From: Ralstonia insidiosa
GTDB lineage: Bacteria; Pseudomonadota; Gammaproteobacteria; Burkholderiales; Burkholderiaceae
Direction: 5' to 3'
Assembly: GCF_008801405.1 (NCBI RefSeq)
Contig: NZ_VZPV01000002.1
Coordinates: 434,001-498,000 of the forward strand
DNA length: 64,000 nt
Shown: positions 8,431 through 17,062 of the stretch, piece after piece
How the letters are laid out: each line of letters begins with the position of its first letter
How positions within the stretch are numbered: position 1 is the stretch's first letter
Notes under the pieces: generated by a model
Databases searched by the model: none
Told to the model about the DNA's origin: nothing
The model's input: the letters and a program-made list of their open reading frames with translations, nothing else
Translations under genes and position numbers: made by a program

Positions 8431-9228
8431 ATGGGACTGTTCAACCTGTCACGCCGCGTTCTTGGAAAGACCCTCGACAACACCGCAAGCAAGTACGCAC
8501 TGCAGCCGGAGCGCGTTGACATCGGCCTGCCACTCAACGCACAGATCGGCGCGCTTCTGGAACTGCAGCGCGCGGAGTTCGCACTGCTGAACAGCACACT
8601 ACTGACGGTGCCCAGTTCATCGCAAATGCCCATCGTGGCGGTCAGCCGACTGCGCCTGGAAGGTGACGAAGATCTCCAGATCTATCGTCTGTATACGGAC
8701 ACCGGCACCGAGCGCAGCGGCATCGGCGCGAGCTTCCTGCAGATACTCTGCGGACAGGGAGGAGTCGATACCATCCTTGACCTCGCTTACTACCAGTTCC
8801 TGTGCCGCCAATATCCGACCACGGAAGCGGAGCAAGCACCTTACCGGGGCGAAGGCTTCGGCCTTGGGGAAAGCGACTACTACATGGCGGACGACCAGCT
8901 CGCCACGATCCCTCAGGCTGCCAACCAGATTCCGGCATTGCTTGGCGAAACCGACGCGCTGCACTTCATCCGGGATACACCGGGTGGCAACTACGTAAGA
9001 CCGTTCACTGCGCGCGAAAGTCGGCTGGACGACCCCATCGGCGAGAAAGGGGTGAGCAAGCAGTTGTCGTTCATGCCCTACCTACGCCCCCTCCCCGATG
9101 GCCACCAAGAACGCTTGCTGATCTCGTTCGACTACGTCGAGACCATGGACGGACACGCCGCACCCGCGGCCTACGTTGATTTCATTGCAGGCGTTGCCTT
9201 CGACCGCCATAAAGTCAAGGTTCTCTGA
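8431..9228 (+). CDS. DUF2491 family protein (YjfK-like)
   Basis: A 265-residue soluble protein resembling E. coli YjfK (DUF2491): an N-terminal 'LPLNAQIGALLELQRAEFALLNSTLL' block, a central 'LYTDTGTERSGIGASFLQIL' strand region and 'FLCRQYPTTEAEQAPYRGEGFGLGE', which are characteristic of that family. Function is unknown. In enterobacteria yjfK neighbours yjfJ, a PspA/IM30 relative, and the same pairing is seen here with the following gene, 44 bases downstream. It starts 4 bases after the serine-rich membrane protein, so the three form an operon likely concerned with membrane maintenance or stress. Confidence 0.75.
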   Translation: MGLFNLSRRVLGKTLDNTASKYALQPERVDIGLPLNAQIGALLELQRAEFALLNSTLLTVPSSSQMPIVAVSRLRLEGDEDLQIYRLYTDTGTERSGIGASFLQILCGQGGVDTILDLAYYQFLCRQYPTTEAEQAPYRGEGFGLGESDYYMADDQLATIPQAANQIPALLGETDALHFIRDTPGGNYVRPFTARESRLDDPIGEKGVSKQLSFMPYLRPLPDGHQERLLISFDYVETMDGHAAPAAYVDFIAGVAFDRHKVKVL

Positions 9229-9272
9229 GCCTGAGCACGATCCAATCCATTCCCTCTTCAAGGAGCTTGACC

Positions 9273-10028
9273 ATGTCTGGCTGGAAACTCACCGCTGCCC
9301 TCATCACCAAACACGTCGGCGTTATCGGGGATCGGATCGCCACAGCTATCGCATCTTTCGACCCGGAAACCGCCACACAGGTCGACCGGGAAAACCTGCA
9401 GGACAAGCTGCGTGAGGTTGCGTTGAAGCTGGCTGACGCCAAGCACAAGAACGATGCAGCGCAAAAAACGGCGTCGGACCTCGAAACCAGCATTGCGAAC
9501 GATAGGAAAGCCGCCGACATCCTCATCGGCAAGTTCGAAGCAAAGCAGATCGACAAGGCCACGCTCAACGAATTTGCGAGCAGCCTGGAAGCCGACCAAG
9601 CGCGCCTGCCTAGCGTCAAGCAGGATGCATCAGACGCACAGCAGTTGGTCGATACACTGCAAGAGATTCTCGACACCGTTGAGAAGAACCTGAACGATTT
9701 CGATGCGAAGGCCAAGGCCGCAATCCGCAATCTGGAGCAAGCCCGCGCCGACCAGGAGCGTGCAGATCTGCGACAGCAGCACCAAGCCGAGCTAAACCAA
9801 CTGCGTACCGGCACTGGCGGAACGTCGAGCGGACTCGCCGCTCTGAATCGCGCTGCGGACAAGGCGCGCGTGGAGGCAGATGCCGCGCAGACTCTGGCTG
9901 ATATCAGCCAGAAGCCCATTGACCGTGCCGCAGTGGTGGAAGAAGCTCGCCGCATTGCCAGCGGTGCTACGCCGGCTGCTGGTGAATCTGCGACAGAACG
10001 CCTGCGCCGCATTGCTGCGGGAAGCTAA
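9273..10028 (+). CDS. PspA/IM30-family-like coiled-coil protein (YjfJ-like)
   Basis: A 251-residue, highly charged, almost wholly helical protein. Heptad-like patterns run from about residue 35 to 190, after a short amphipathic N-terminus 'WKLTAALITKHVGVIGDRIATAI' of the kind PspA proteins use to touch membranes. The C-terminal 'ATERLRRIAAG' is a short basic helix. The order DUF2491 then PspA-like recalls the yjfJ/yjfK neighbourhood of enterobacteria, which supports the assignment more than the sequence alone does. The ATG at 9273 has AGGAG 7 bases upstream. No PspF-type activator or PspB/C is adjacent, so this would be a minimal, stand-alone phage-shock-like module. Confidence 0.65.
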   Translation: MSGWKLTAALITKHVGVIGDRIATAIASFDPETATQVDRENLQDKLREVALKLADAKHKNDAAQKTASDLETSIANDRKAADILIGKFEAKQIDKATLNEFASSLEADQARLPSVKQDASDAQQLVDTLQEILDTVEKNLNDFDAKAKAAIRNLEQARADQERADLRQQHQAELNQLRTGTGGTSSGLAALNRAADKARVEADAAQTLADISQKPIDRAAVVEEARRIASGATPAAGESATERLRRIAAGS

Positions 10029-10075
10029 GCAGCACGTGTCGGCCAAGAGCCCCACCAAACGGGCCGGCACGCTGC
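10029..10075. terminator. Terminator-like inverted repeat between convergent genes
   Basis: GCAGC, GTG and CGGCC (10029-10044) pair with GGCCG, CAC and GCTGC (10062-10075) with small bulges, between the stops of the PspA-like and GGDEF genes. There is no T-tract on either side, so it may be a weak bidirectional terminator or an RNA-end stabiliser. Confidence 0.35.
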
Positions 10076-10082
10076 AATAAAG

Positions 10083-11738
10083 TCAGTCCCCACCCACAAC
10101 ACTGCGCAACCCCGGCGCAGCATGATGAAAGCGCAACGTATTCCGCCCGTTGCGCTTGGCTTCATAGAGCGCCGTATCCGCGTGCTCGAACAGCGCGTCC
10201 AGGCGCTCACCATCCGGCGTTACCGTTACCGCGCCGGCTGACAGCGTGACATACGGCGCCACGACGGAAGCCGCATGTGGACGCGCCCGCTCGGCCACCG
10301 TGGCCACCACGCGCGCCACGGCACTGCGCGCGTCGTCCAGGCTGAGGTCGAACAGCATGGCGATGAATTCCTCGCCGCCCACGCGGGCGATGAAATCGTC
10401 GGGATGGCGGCAGGCCATGCCCAGCGTGTCGGCCACCATGCGCAGGCAGTCGTCGCCCTGCAGGTGGCCGTAGGTGTCGTTGTATTGCTTGAAGCAATCG
10501 ATGTCGAACAGCGCAAGCGTGACAGGGCGACTGTCGCGGCGCGCGTGGTCAAGCAGGCGCGGCGCCTGCGTCTCGAAAAAGCGACGGTTGAACAGATGCG
10601 TGAGCGAGTCACGGTTGACGTCGTTCTCGAGCAGGCTGAGCTTGGCCTGCGTACGTTGCAACTCGCCACGCAGCGCATCTTGCGCACTGGCCATGCCGGC
10701 ACGCTGCAACTGCTCGACGGTCACGTCGCGCAACAGCAGGAACACGCCGGTATGCCTGCCACGCGCGTCGATCAATCCTTCGAGCGTGATCTCCAGCGTG
10801 CGGCCCGTGTCATGCAGCCAGACCTGGTGGCGATTGGGCAGCCGCGTGCGCTCAAACTCGCGCAGGATGCTGGGCACGTTCAGCACATCGGGTGGCAATG
10901 CGTGCAGCCGCGCGGTCGGCAGCAGGTAGCGCGCTGCAGCGTTGATGCTGGCGATGGTTCCATCGCGCGCCAATACGATGCAGCCATCGCGCATGGCCTC
11001 GATGATCTTGCCGCGCGCGTAGGCGGCGGTATCGCGCAAGCGCGGGCGTAAGACGATCCAGCCGAGCAGCGCGGTGCTGATGGCGAAGGTGGCGGGTGTA
11101 AGGTCACCGCCCAGGGCCGTCGTCCAGCGTTGCAGATAGGCCAGATGCGCCACGAGCGGCAGCAATTGCCCCACCACAAGCGCCAGCCGCACCTGCGTAC
11201 GCGTGGCGGCGTGGGCATACAGCGCGTTGACGGTTTCGCTGGCGGGCAACGTCAGCAGCACCAGGCTCATCGCCAACAATACGTAGTTGTAAGCCGTGCC
11301 AACCCAGAACACCGGCCCATGGGCAAAGACCGCCCGCTGCACGCCGTCAATGACGACAAAGCGCGCATCAAGCCAGACCAGGTGATGCAGTTCGTTGGTG
11401 GCAACCAGCCCCAGGAAGGCCGCGGCCACCAGCAGCGCGACCACCCAGCCCACGCGCACGACGGGCAACGCATTCAGCTCGGGCCGCGTGAGGCCAAGCA
11501 CCAGGCGCAGCCAGGCGGCCGGCACCATCATGATCCCGAGGTAAGCCACCTTGGCCCAGCCCACGCGCACGGGCATGTCGAAGGTGACCACCTCCATCAG
11601 CCGCGCACCGCTCCACAAGGCGGTGCCCAACGCCAGCAGCATGAACGCGGAGACTTCCGCGTCGTCGCGGCGCGGCCATGACAGGCCGATCAACGCTATG
11701 GAAACAAGGGCGGCACAGGCCAGCGCGGCGATCAGCAT
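10083..11738 (-). CDS. Membrane-bound diguanylate cyclase (7TM-PAS-GGDEF)
   Basis: A 551-residue enzyme that should make cyclic-di-GMP from GTP. About seven hydrophobic helices (residues 1-225, HisK-7TM type with 'TNELHH' in a loop) are followed by a PAS-like segment (about 240-345), a short coiled coil and a GGDEF domain with 'FDIDCFKQYNDTYGHLQGDDCL' and the active-site loop GGEEF (454-458). An RHPDD stretch precedes it but is one residue off the canonical RxxD inhibitory-site spacing. I chose the ATG at 11738 because GGGAG lies 8 bases upstream; ATG 11756 is an alternative. It is divergent from the ABC-importer genes and may supply the riboswitch ligand used at 38 kb. Confidence 0.85.
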   Translation of the reverse strand: MLIAALACAALVSIALIGLSWPRRDDAEVSAFMLLALGTALWSGARLMEVVTFDMPVRVGWAKVAYLGIMMVPAAWLRLVLGLTRPELNALPVVRVGWVVALLVAAAFLGLVATNELHHLVWLDARFVVIDGVQRAVFAHGPVFWVGTAYNYVLLAMSLVLLTLPASETVNALYAHAATRTQVRLALVVGQLLPLVAHLAYLQRWTTALGGDLTPATFAISTALLGWIVLRPRLRDTAAYARGKIIEAMRDGCIVLARDGTIASINAAARYLLPTARLHALPPDVLNVPSILREFERTRLPNRHQVWLHDTGRTLEITLEGLIDARGRHTGVFLLLRDVTVEQLQRAGMASAQDALRGELQRTQAKLSLLENDVNRDSLTHLFNRRFFETQAPRLLDHARRDSRPVTLALFDIDCFKQYNDTYGHLQGDDCLRMVADTLGMACRHPDDFIARVGGEEFIAMLFDLSLDDARSAVARVVATVAERARPHAASVVAPYVTLSAGAVTVTPDGERLDALFEHADTALYEAKRNGRNTLRFHHAAPGLRSVVGGD

Positions 11739-12064
11739 GATCCGCGCTCCCAGCATCCACAATGCCCGAGAGAATGCTGGCGGAGGTTGTCGCCAGCCGG
11801 TTGATCCACGTTGAACTCCCCCGTCTGTTTGTGCCTGTTTTTCTTTTTTGCCAGTGTATCGGCTGCGCCGCTGCGATGGGTAAACGCCTGGTGCACGCTC
11901 GATCACCTGTCAAGCGCTATCGGCGGTAAATGTGAAAACTGAAGCACCGTATGGGGCCGCTTGCCCCACAACGGGGCAGCACGCATATCGATCTGCCAAC
12001 GAATTCGTTTGCGCGGTGCAGCATCCACCGTACGCTGGGCCCCTCAAAATCTTCAGGGGTCGTC
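11739..12064. other. Divergent intergenic region, GGDEF gene / ABC importer
   Basis: This 326-base gap separates the two divergently transcribed units and must hold both promoters. GGGG/CCCC complementary blocks at 11953-11976 can form small hairpins, and a stem masks the downstream ribosome site (listed separately). I see no convincing -35/-10 pair and no small gene. Confidence 0.4.
12040..12059 (+). promoter_or_regulatory. Hairpin pairing with the ribosome-binding site of the importer operon
   Basis: CCCCT (12040-12044) is exactly complementary to AGGGG (12055-12059), the likely Shine-Dalgarno of the ATG at 12065, with a 10-base AT-rich loop. In mRNA this would partly occlude the ribosome site. 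Whether it regulates or is incidental is unknown. Confidence 0.35.
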
Positions 12065-12952
12065 ATGCAAACAGAATTTACGGGGCGTTTTTCGTTGCAG
12101 GGGTTGGCACAGGGGTTGGCCAAATCGTCACGTCAGGCAGCAGGCGTGGTCATCGGGGCTGCGCTGGCGGTGGCGGTGTTGCACGCGCCGGCCGCCCGAG
12201 CCGATCGTCTGGACGACATCAAGAAGGCCGGCGTGCTGCGCGTGGGCGTGTTCGATGCCAACCCGCCGTTCGGTTATGCCGATGCCAAGACCGGCCAGCC
12301 GGTCGGCCTGGATGTCGACTACGCACAGGAAATCGCCAAGAAGCTGGGCGTGAAGCTGGAACTGCGCGCCACCAACCCGGCCAACCGCGTGCCGCTGCTC
12401 ACCTCGGGCAAGGTCGACCTGATTGCCGCCAACTTCACCATTACCGACGAGCGCAAGAAGCAGATCGACTTCAGCACGCCGTACTTTGCGAGCGGCCTGC
12501 AGTTCATTGCCAAGAAGGGCTTCCTCAAGCAGCCGGATGATCTGAAGAAGGATGGCATCCGCCTGGGTGTGGACAAGGGCACCACGCAGGAGACCACGCT
12601 GCGCGAGGGTTACCCCAACGCCCGCGTGATTGCCTATGACGACTCCCCCCTGGCACTGACGGCGCTGCGCAGCGGTGCCATCCAGGCGTTCGCGCAGGAC
12701 GGCGCCAAGCTCGGCGCGCTGCTGGCCACACTGCCCAATCGCAGCGAGCTGGAGATCTCGCCGTTCGTGCTGACGCGTGAATACATGGGCGTTGGCGTGC
12801 CCAAGGGCGAGGCGCAACTCACCGCCACGGTCGACCAGATCCTGCAGGGCCTGGAAAAAGACGGCACCGCCGCCCGCATCTATGACCGCTGGTTCGGCCC
12901 GAAGAGCACCGCACCGCTGCCGCGTGACTTCGTGATTGGCAGCACCAAGTGA
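12065..12952 (+). CDS. Polar amino-acid ABC transporter substrate-binding protein
   Basis: A 295-residue periplasmic binding protein of the SBP_bac_3 family. A long N-terminal region and signal peptide end at about 'APAARA|D' (residue 46); the mature part starts with 'DDIKKAGVLRVGVF...PPFGYAD' and contains 'TNPANRVPLLTSGKVDLIAANFTITDERKKQIDFSTPYF', which is typical of glutamate/aspartate/cystine-type binding proteins. The ATG at 12065 has AGGGG 5 bases upstream. The gene overlaps the first permease by four bases (GTGA), giving translational coupling. Exact substrate not readable. Confidence 0.9.
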   Translation: MQTEFTGRFSLQGLAQGLAKSSRQAAGVVIGAALAVAVLHAPAARADRLDDIKKAGVLRVGVFDANPPFGYADAKTGQPVGLDVDYAQEIAKKLGVKLELRATNPANRVPLLTSGKVDLIAANFTITDERKKQIDFSTPYFASGLQFIAKKGFLKQPDDLKKDGIRLGVDKGTTQETTLREGYPNARVIAYDDSPLALTALRSGAIQAFAQDGAKLGALLATLPNRSELEISPFVLTREYMGVGVPKGEAQLTATVDQILQGLEKDGTAARIYDRWFGPKSTAPLPRDFVIGSTK

Positions 12953-13719
12953 GCTTGAGCCTGCCGGCGTTCCTCCAGCCCCTGCCGCCGCGTTATCTCG
13001 GCTGGATGCTGGAGGGCTTTGGAATGACGCTGCTGGTGTCGGCTGCCGCCATTGCCGGTGGCCTGGCGCTTGGCCTGCTGCTGACCGCACTGCGCGCCAG
13101 CAGCCAACCGTGGCTGACCGTACCGGCGCGCGGGCTGGTTGGCTTTCTGCGCAAGACGCCGCTGCTGGTGCAGCTGTTCTTCTGGTATTTCGGGGCCGCG
13201 CAGTTGCTGGGCGAGAACGTGGTCGGCGCCATTACGGGCTGGAACGGCATCGCACTGGGTGGCTGGCGGCTGCCGGCACCGTCGTTTGAATTCCTAGCGG
13301 CGGCATTTGGCATTGCGCTGTATGCCGGTGCCTTCTTCTCGGAAGAACTGCGCGCCGGCATCCGGGCGGTGCCGCGCGGCCAGCGTGAGGCCGCCTTGTC
13401 GCTCGGCTTCACACCGCGAGCGGCCTTTTTGCGCGTGGTGCTGCCGCAGGCGCTGCGCGTATCGGCGCTGCCGTTGCTGGGGCAATGCGCCAACACCATC
13501 AAGAACACCTCGCTGGCCATGGGCATCGGGCTGGCAGAACTCTCCTACAGCGCGCGGCAGGTCGAAACCGACACGCTGCTCGCCTTCCAGGCCTTTGCTG
13601 TGGCAACCGTGCTGTATGCGGTGGTGATCCTGCTGCTGCAGTGGGCAGCGCCGCTGGTGCTGCGGCGACTGGGGTGGGTGGCCGCTTCGGCGGCTGGGCC
13701 GATTGGAGCCGCGGCATGA
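12949..13719 (+). CDS. Amino-acid ABC transporter permease (HisM/GlnP type), first
   Basis: A 256-residue inner-membrane permease. It has about five helices and the EAA loop for the ATPase contact, visible as 'EELRAGIRAVPRGQREAALSLGFTPRAAFLRVVLPQALR' near residues 128-168. It starts with GTG overlapping the stop of the binding-protein gene and ends overlapping the second permease ATG, so the three are one translationally coupled unit. It presumably forms a heterodimer with the next gene product to import a polar amino acid. Confidence 0.9.
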   Translation: MSLSLPAFLQPLPPRYLGWMLEGFGMTLLVSAAAIAGGLALGLLLTALRASSQPWLTVPARGLVGFLRKTPLLVQLFFWYFGAAQLLGENVVGAITGWNGIALGGWRLPAPSFEFLAAAFGIALYAGAFFSEELRAGIRAVPRGQREAALSLGFTPRAAFLRVVLPQALRVSALPLLGQCANTIKNTSLAMGIGLAELSYSARQVETDTLLAFQAFAVATVLYAVVILLLQWAAPLVLRRLGWVAASAAGPIGAAA

Positions 13720-14477
13720 CGGCAGAAGCCATCCTCCTGCACCTGCGGTATCTGCTGGTCGGCCCGTATCCGAACGGGCCACTGTCGGGGGCCGCACTCA
13801 CCGTGTGGATGGCGCTGCTGGCCTGCGTGGCCGCAACAGTGGTGGGCGTTGGCTGTGCAGTGTTACTGGATCGCCTGGAAGCCATGCCGAACCTGCGCTG
13901 GCTGGCGCGCGCCCTGCGCGGCATGTTGGCAACGCTGCGTGCCATCCCCGTGCTGATGCTGATGTTCTGGGCGTACTTCCTGATCCCGATGGCGATGGGC
14001 GTGGCGGTGCCAGAAACCGCCACGGTGGTGACCGCGCTGGCCGCCGTGGGCGCCGCCTACATCGCGCAGAGCATGGAAGCCGGCCTGCGTGCAGTAGGCG
14101 CCGGACAGCGCAATGCGGCACTGGCACTGGGCATGCGGCCTACACAGGCGCTGCTGACGATCGTGCTGCCGCAAGCGTGGCGCATCATGCTGCCGTCGTT
14201 GGCCAATCAATGGGTGTCGACGGTCAAGGACACGTCGCTGGCGTACATCGTGGGCGTGGTGGAACTGTCCACCGCCGCAGGCCAGGTCAACAGCCGCACG
14301 GTGGCGTACCCGGCCGAAGTGTTCGGCGCGGTTGCCGTGCTGTACTTCCTGCTGTGCAGCGGAATTGAGGCACTGCCCAATTGGTTGCGTGCAACCTCCA
14401 CGCCGCAGGCGGAAATGTCGACCTGGAAGCGCTTCCTGCGCTGGCGAGCCCGCCCCGTTGCAGATGCGGTGACGTAG
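13716..14477 (+). CDS. Amino-acid ABC transporter permease (HisM/GlnP type), second
   Basis: A 253-residue partner permease with the EAA loop 'SMEAGLRAVGAGQRNAALALGMRPTQALLTIVLPQAWR'. Its ATG overlaps the previous stop (ATGA). No ATP-binding subunit follows: the next gene is amn after 58 bases. The importer must therefore use an ATPase encoded elsewhere, or the ancestral ATPase gene has been lost from this operon. Codon usage matches its neighbours. Confidence 0.9.
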   Translation: MTAEAILLHLRYLLVGPYPNGPLSGAALTVWMALLACVAATVVGVGCAVLLDRLEAMPNLRWLARALRGMLATLRAIPVLMLMFWAYFLIPMAMGVAVPETATVVTALAAVGAAYIAQSMEAGLRAVGAGQRNAALALGMRPTQALLTIVLPQAWRIMLPSLANQWVSTVKDTSLAYIVGVVELSTAAGQVNSRTVAYPAEVFGAVAVLYFLLCSGIEALPNWLRATSTPQAEMSTWKRFLRWRARPVADAVT

Positions 14478-14535
14478 CGCAGTTGCGTAGGTAAGTGGCT
14501 ATCTTGCGTTCACAAAACGCCGGTATCATCGAAAC

Positions 14536-16017
14536 ATGACCGATACCCGCGCCACCGCCCATCTCTATCCCGCGCACGACCTGGCGATCTGCACCGACGC
14601 CAACACCGCTGTCGAGCGCATTACCGCCATTTACGAGCGCTCCGCGCAGACGATTCGCGATCGCTTCCTCGCCTTCGCCCGCGGTGAAGACTGTAGCGAA
14701 GACGGCTCCGCCTGCTACCCGTACCTCGGCATCACCGTCGACCCGAAAACGCTGGTGAGCGATGCGCGGCCGGCCTGGGGCACGGTGGCGTATCCGGGGG
14801 TGTACGGCACCACGCTGACGCGGCCGGATCTCTTCCGCGAGTACTACCGCACGCAGATCGAGCGCCTGCTGCACTATCACAACAGCCCGGTGGTAGTCGG
14901 CGTGAGCAACCGGCCGATTCCGCTGCCGTTCGTGGTGGAAGCCTCCACCGTGGACATCACGCCCGAACAGGCGCGCGCACTGGGTGGCGCGTTCACGTTG
15001 CCCGACCTCGCGCAGATCGACGACTCCATCGCCAACGGCACCTTCCGCCCCGAGGGGGACGAGCCGCAGCCGCTGTCGATGTTTACCGCCGAGCGCGTCG
15101 ACCTGGCCCTGCAGCGCCTGTACCACTACACCGCCACGCACCCGAAGCACTTCCAGCGCTTCGTGCTGTTCACCAACTACCAGCGCTACGTCGATGAGTT
15201 TGCCGCGCTCGGCCGCAAGCTGATGGAAGACGGCAACGACGAGGGCTACATCCGCTTTGTCGAACCCGGCGACACGGTGCACGAACTTGGCACCCCGGCG
15301 CCCGACGATGCGCACCGCATCAAGGGCCTGCCGCAGATGCCCGCCTACCACCTTGTGCGCGAAGACCGCCTGGGCGTGACGCTGGTCAACATTGGCGTGG
15401 GCCCGTCCAACGCCAAGACCATCACCGACCACCTGGCCGTGCTGCGCCCGCATTGCTGGATGATGATCGGCCACTGCGGCGGCCTGCGCCGCTCGCAGCA
15501 ACTGGGCGATTACGTGCTGGCCCACGCCTATGTGCGCGACGACCACGTGCTCGACCAGGACCTGCCGCCGTGGGTGCCAGTGCCGCCCATCGCTGAGATT
15601 CAGGTGGCGCTGCAGGAATCCGTCGCGCGCATCACCGGGCTGTCCGGCGCCGACATGAAATCGCGCATGCGCACCGGCACGGTGGTCTCCACGGATGACC
15701 GCAACTGGGAGCTGAAGTACCAGGCGTTGTACAGCCGCTTCAACCAGTCGCGCGCGATTGCCATCGACATGGAAAGCGCCACGATTGCCGCCAACGGCTT
15801 CCGCCTGCGCGTGCCGTACGGCACCCTGCTGTGCGTGTCGGACAAGCCGCTGCACGGCGAGCTGAAGCTGCGCGGCATGGCCAACCTGTTCTACCGTCAG
15901 CGCGTGAGCCAGCATTTGGCCATCGGCATGGAAACCGTGCGGCTGCTGCGCGAGAACGGCGTTGAGGCGCTGCACTCGCGCAAGCTGCGCAGCTTTGACG
16001 AACCGGCGTTCCGATAA
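14536..16017 (+). CDS. amn: AMP nucleosidase
   Basis: A 493-residue cytoplasmic enzyme that hydrolyses AMP to adenine and ribose 5-phosphate. The length matches E. coli Amn, and both parts of the family are recognisable: an N-terminal regulatory domain ('YPYLGITVDP', 'GVYGTTLTRPDLFREYY') and a C-terminal nucleoside-phosphorylase-like domain with 'NIGVGPSNAKTITDHLAVLRP', 'MIGHCGGLR' and 'AIDMESATIAANG', the last carrying the Met-Glu-Ser and base-contact residues of the fold. It lies 58 bases after the ABC permease and may be read through from that operon. It ends 9 bases before the convergent LysR gene. Confidence 0.95.
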   Translation: MTDTRATAHLYPAHDLAICTDANTAVERITAIYERSAQTIRDRFLAFARGEDCSEDGSACYPYLGITVDPKTLVSDARPAWGTVAYPGVYGTTLTRPDLFREYYRTQIERLLHYHNSPVVVGVSNRPIPLPFVVEASTVDITPEQARALGGAFTLPDLAQIDDSIANGTFRPEGDEPQPLSMFTAERVDLALQRLYHYTATHPKHFQRFVLFTNYQRYVDEFAALGRKLMEDGNDEGYIRFVEPGDTVHELGTPAPDDAHRIKGLPQMPAYHLVREDRLGVTLVNIGVGPSNAKTITDHLAVLRPHCWMMIGHCGGLRRSQQLGDYVLAHAYVRDDHVLDQDLPPWVPVPPIAEIQVALQESVARITGLSGADMKSRMRTGTVVSTDDRNWELKYQALYSRFNQSRAIAIDMESATIAANGFRLRVPYGTLLCVSDKPLHGELKLRGMANLFYRQRVSQHLAIGMETVRLLRENGVEALHSRKLRSFDEPAFR

Positions 16018-16026
16018 GCCCTGGCA

Positions 16027-16938
16027 CTAGTCCTGCGCCGGCAACGCCTGGCGCAGGAAGTCCAGAAAGGCCCGCACCACCTCGGGCAAAGTGCGGCCAG
16101 CCAGTGTCTGGAGTTCAACCGCCCGCCCCCGCATGCCGCGCTCGCGAATCTCTGCGGCATGCAACTCGCCACGCTGGACACGGTCGCGCACCGTGATCTC
16201 CCCCGCGATGGCCAATCCACCCCCGTGCTGCACGAAACTCAACAGCCCGTCGAAACGGTTACTGATCAACACCGGCTCGAACACCAAGCCACGGTCGCTG
16301 CAGCTCATGTCAAAGAGTTGGCGCACCGTGTTGTCTGGCCCCGAGAGCGCAATCGGAAACGGATGCATCTGCGCCAGTGTCACGCTGGAGAACTTCGCCA
16401 GCGCGTGGTCAGGCCGCATGATGGCGAACACCGTGGCACGCTGCTGATACTCCACACGAATGCCCTGAACGGCTGCGCGGCTATAGGTCAAGCCGATGTC
16501 CGCATCGCCACGCAGCACCGCCTCCGTTACGCGCATGGGCTCCTCGGCCCGAAGGTCAAACTGGATGCCCGGATGCTGCTCACGAAACGCCGCGATGACG
16601 CGCGGCACAAACTCGATCGCAAAACCATCGGAGCAGGCAAGGCGCACCCGCCCGCGTTGCAGCCCTTGCAAGCCCTGAATATCGGAGACCACGCGCTCGG
16701 CCTCCAGCGCCTCGCGCAGCGCGTGCGCGGCGAGCAGTTCGCCCGCTGCGCTGGGCCGCATGCCGCGCGGCTGACGCTCGAACAACGGCACACCCAGCAG
16801 TTCTTCGAGCATCGCCACTTGCCGGCTGATGGCTGACGCACTGACATGCAGACGCGCCGCCGCATCCGTCAGCGAACCACTGCGAACGACTTCAAGGAAA
16901 TAGCGCAAGGATGTTTCCTGCAGGCGATGGGGCGTCAT
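16027..16938 (-). CDS. LysR-family transcriptional regulator
   Basis: A 303-residue regulator. The N-terminal winged helix-turn-helix is clear: 'LRYFLEVVRSGSLTDAAARLHVSASAISRQVAMLEELLGVPLFER' (about residues 11-55), followed by a periplasmic-binding-like effector domain. The ATG at 16938 begins 'MTPHRLQETSLRYF', the normal LysR position; upstream in-frame starts would add an unrelated leader. It is divergent from the M20 peptidase gene with 124 bases between starts, the classic LysR target arrangement, so it probably controls that gene and itself. Effector unknown. Confidence 0.9.
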   Translation of the reverse strand: MTPHRLQETSLRYFLEVVRSGSLTDAAARLHVSASAISRQVAMLEELLGVPLFERQPRGMRPSAAGELLAAHALREALEAERVVSDIQGLQGLQRGRVRLACSDGFAIEFVPRVIAAFREQHPGIQFDLRAEEPMRVTEAVLRGDADIGLTYSRAAVQGIRVEYQQRATVFAIMRPDHALAKFSSVTLAQMHPFPIALSGPDNTVRQLFDMSCSDRGLVFEPVLISNRFDGLLSFVQHGGGLAIAGEITVRDRVQRGELHAAEIRERGMRGRAVELQTLAGRTLPEVVRAFLDFLRQALPAQD

Positions 16939-17062
16939 GGGCGATGTCGGCAGGAATGCCGAGCTTTGCGTAAAACGCAAAGGTATCCCGAAAAAATTTC
17001 GATTGTCAAAAAGGTCGCGCCTACCCAGACTGCCACCGAACATTGACCAGCCGAGGTACCAC

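Noticed and set aside
14287..15975. 562-residue minus-strand open frame opposite amn
   Set aside because: It is antisense to a clearly identified gene, has His/Gln/Arg/Ala-rich composition typical of GC-rich shadow frames, and shows no domain.
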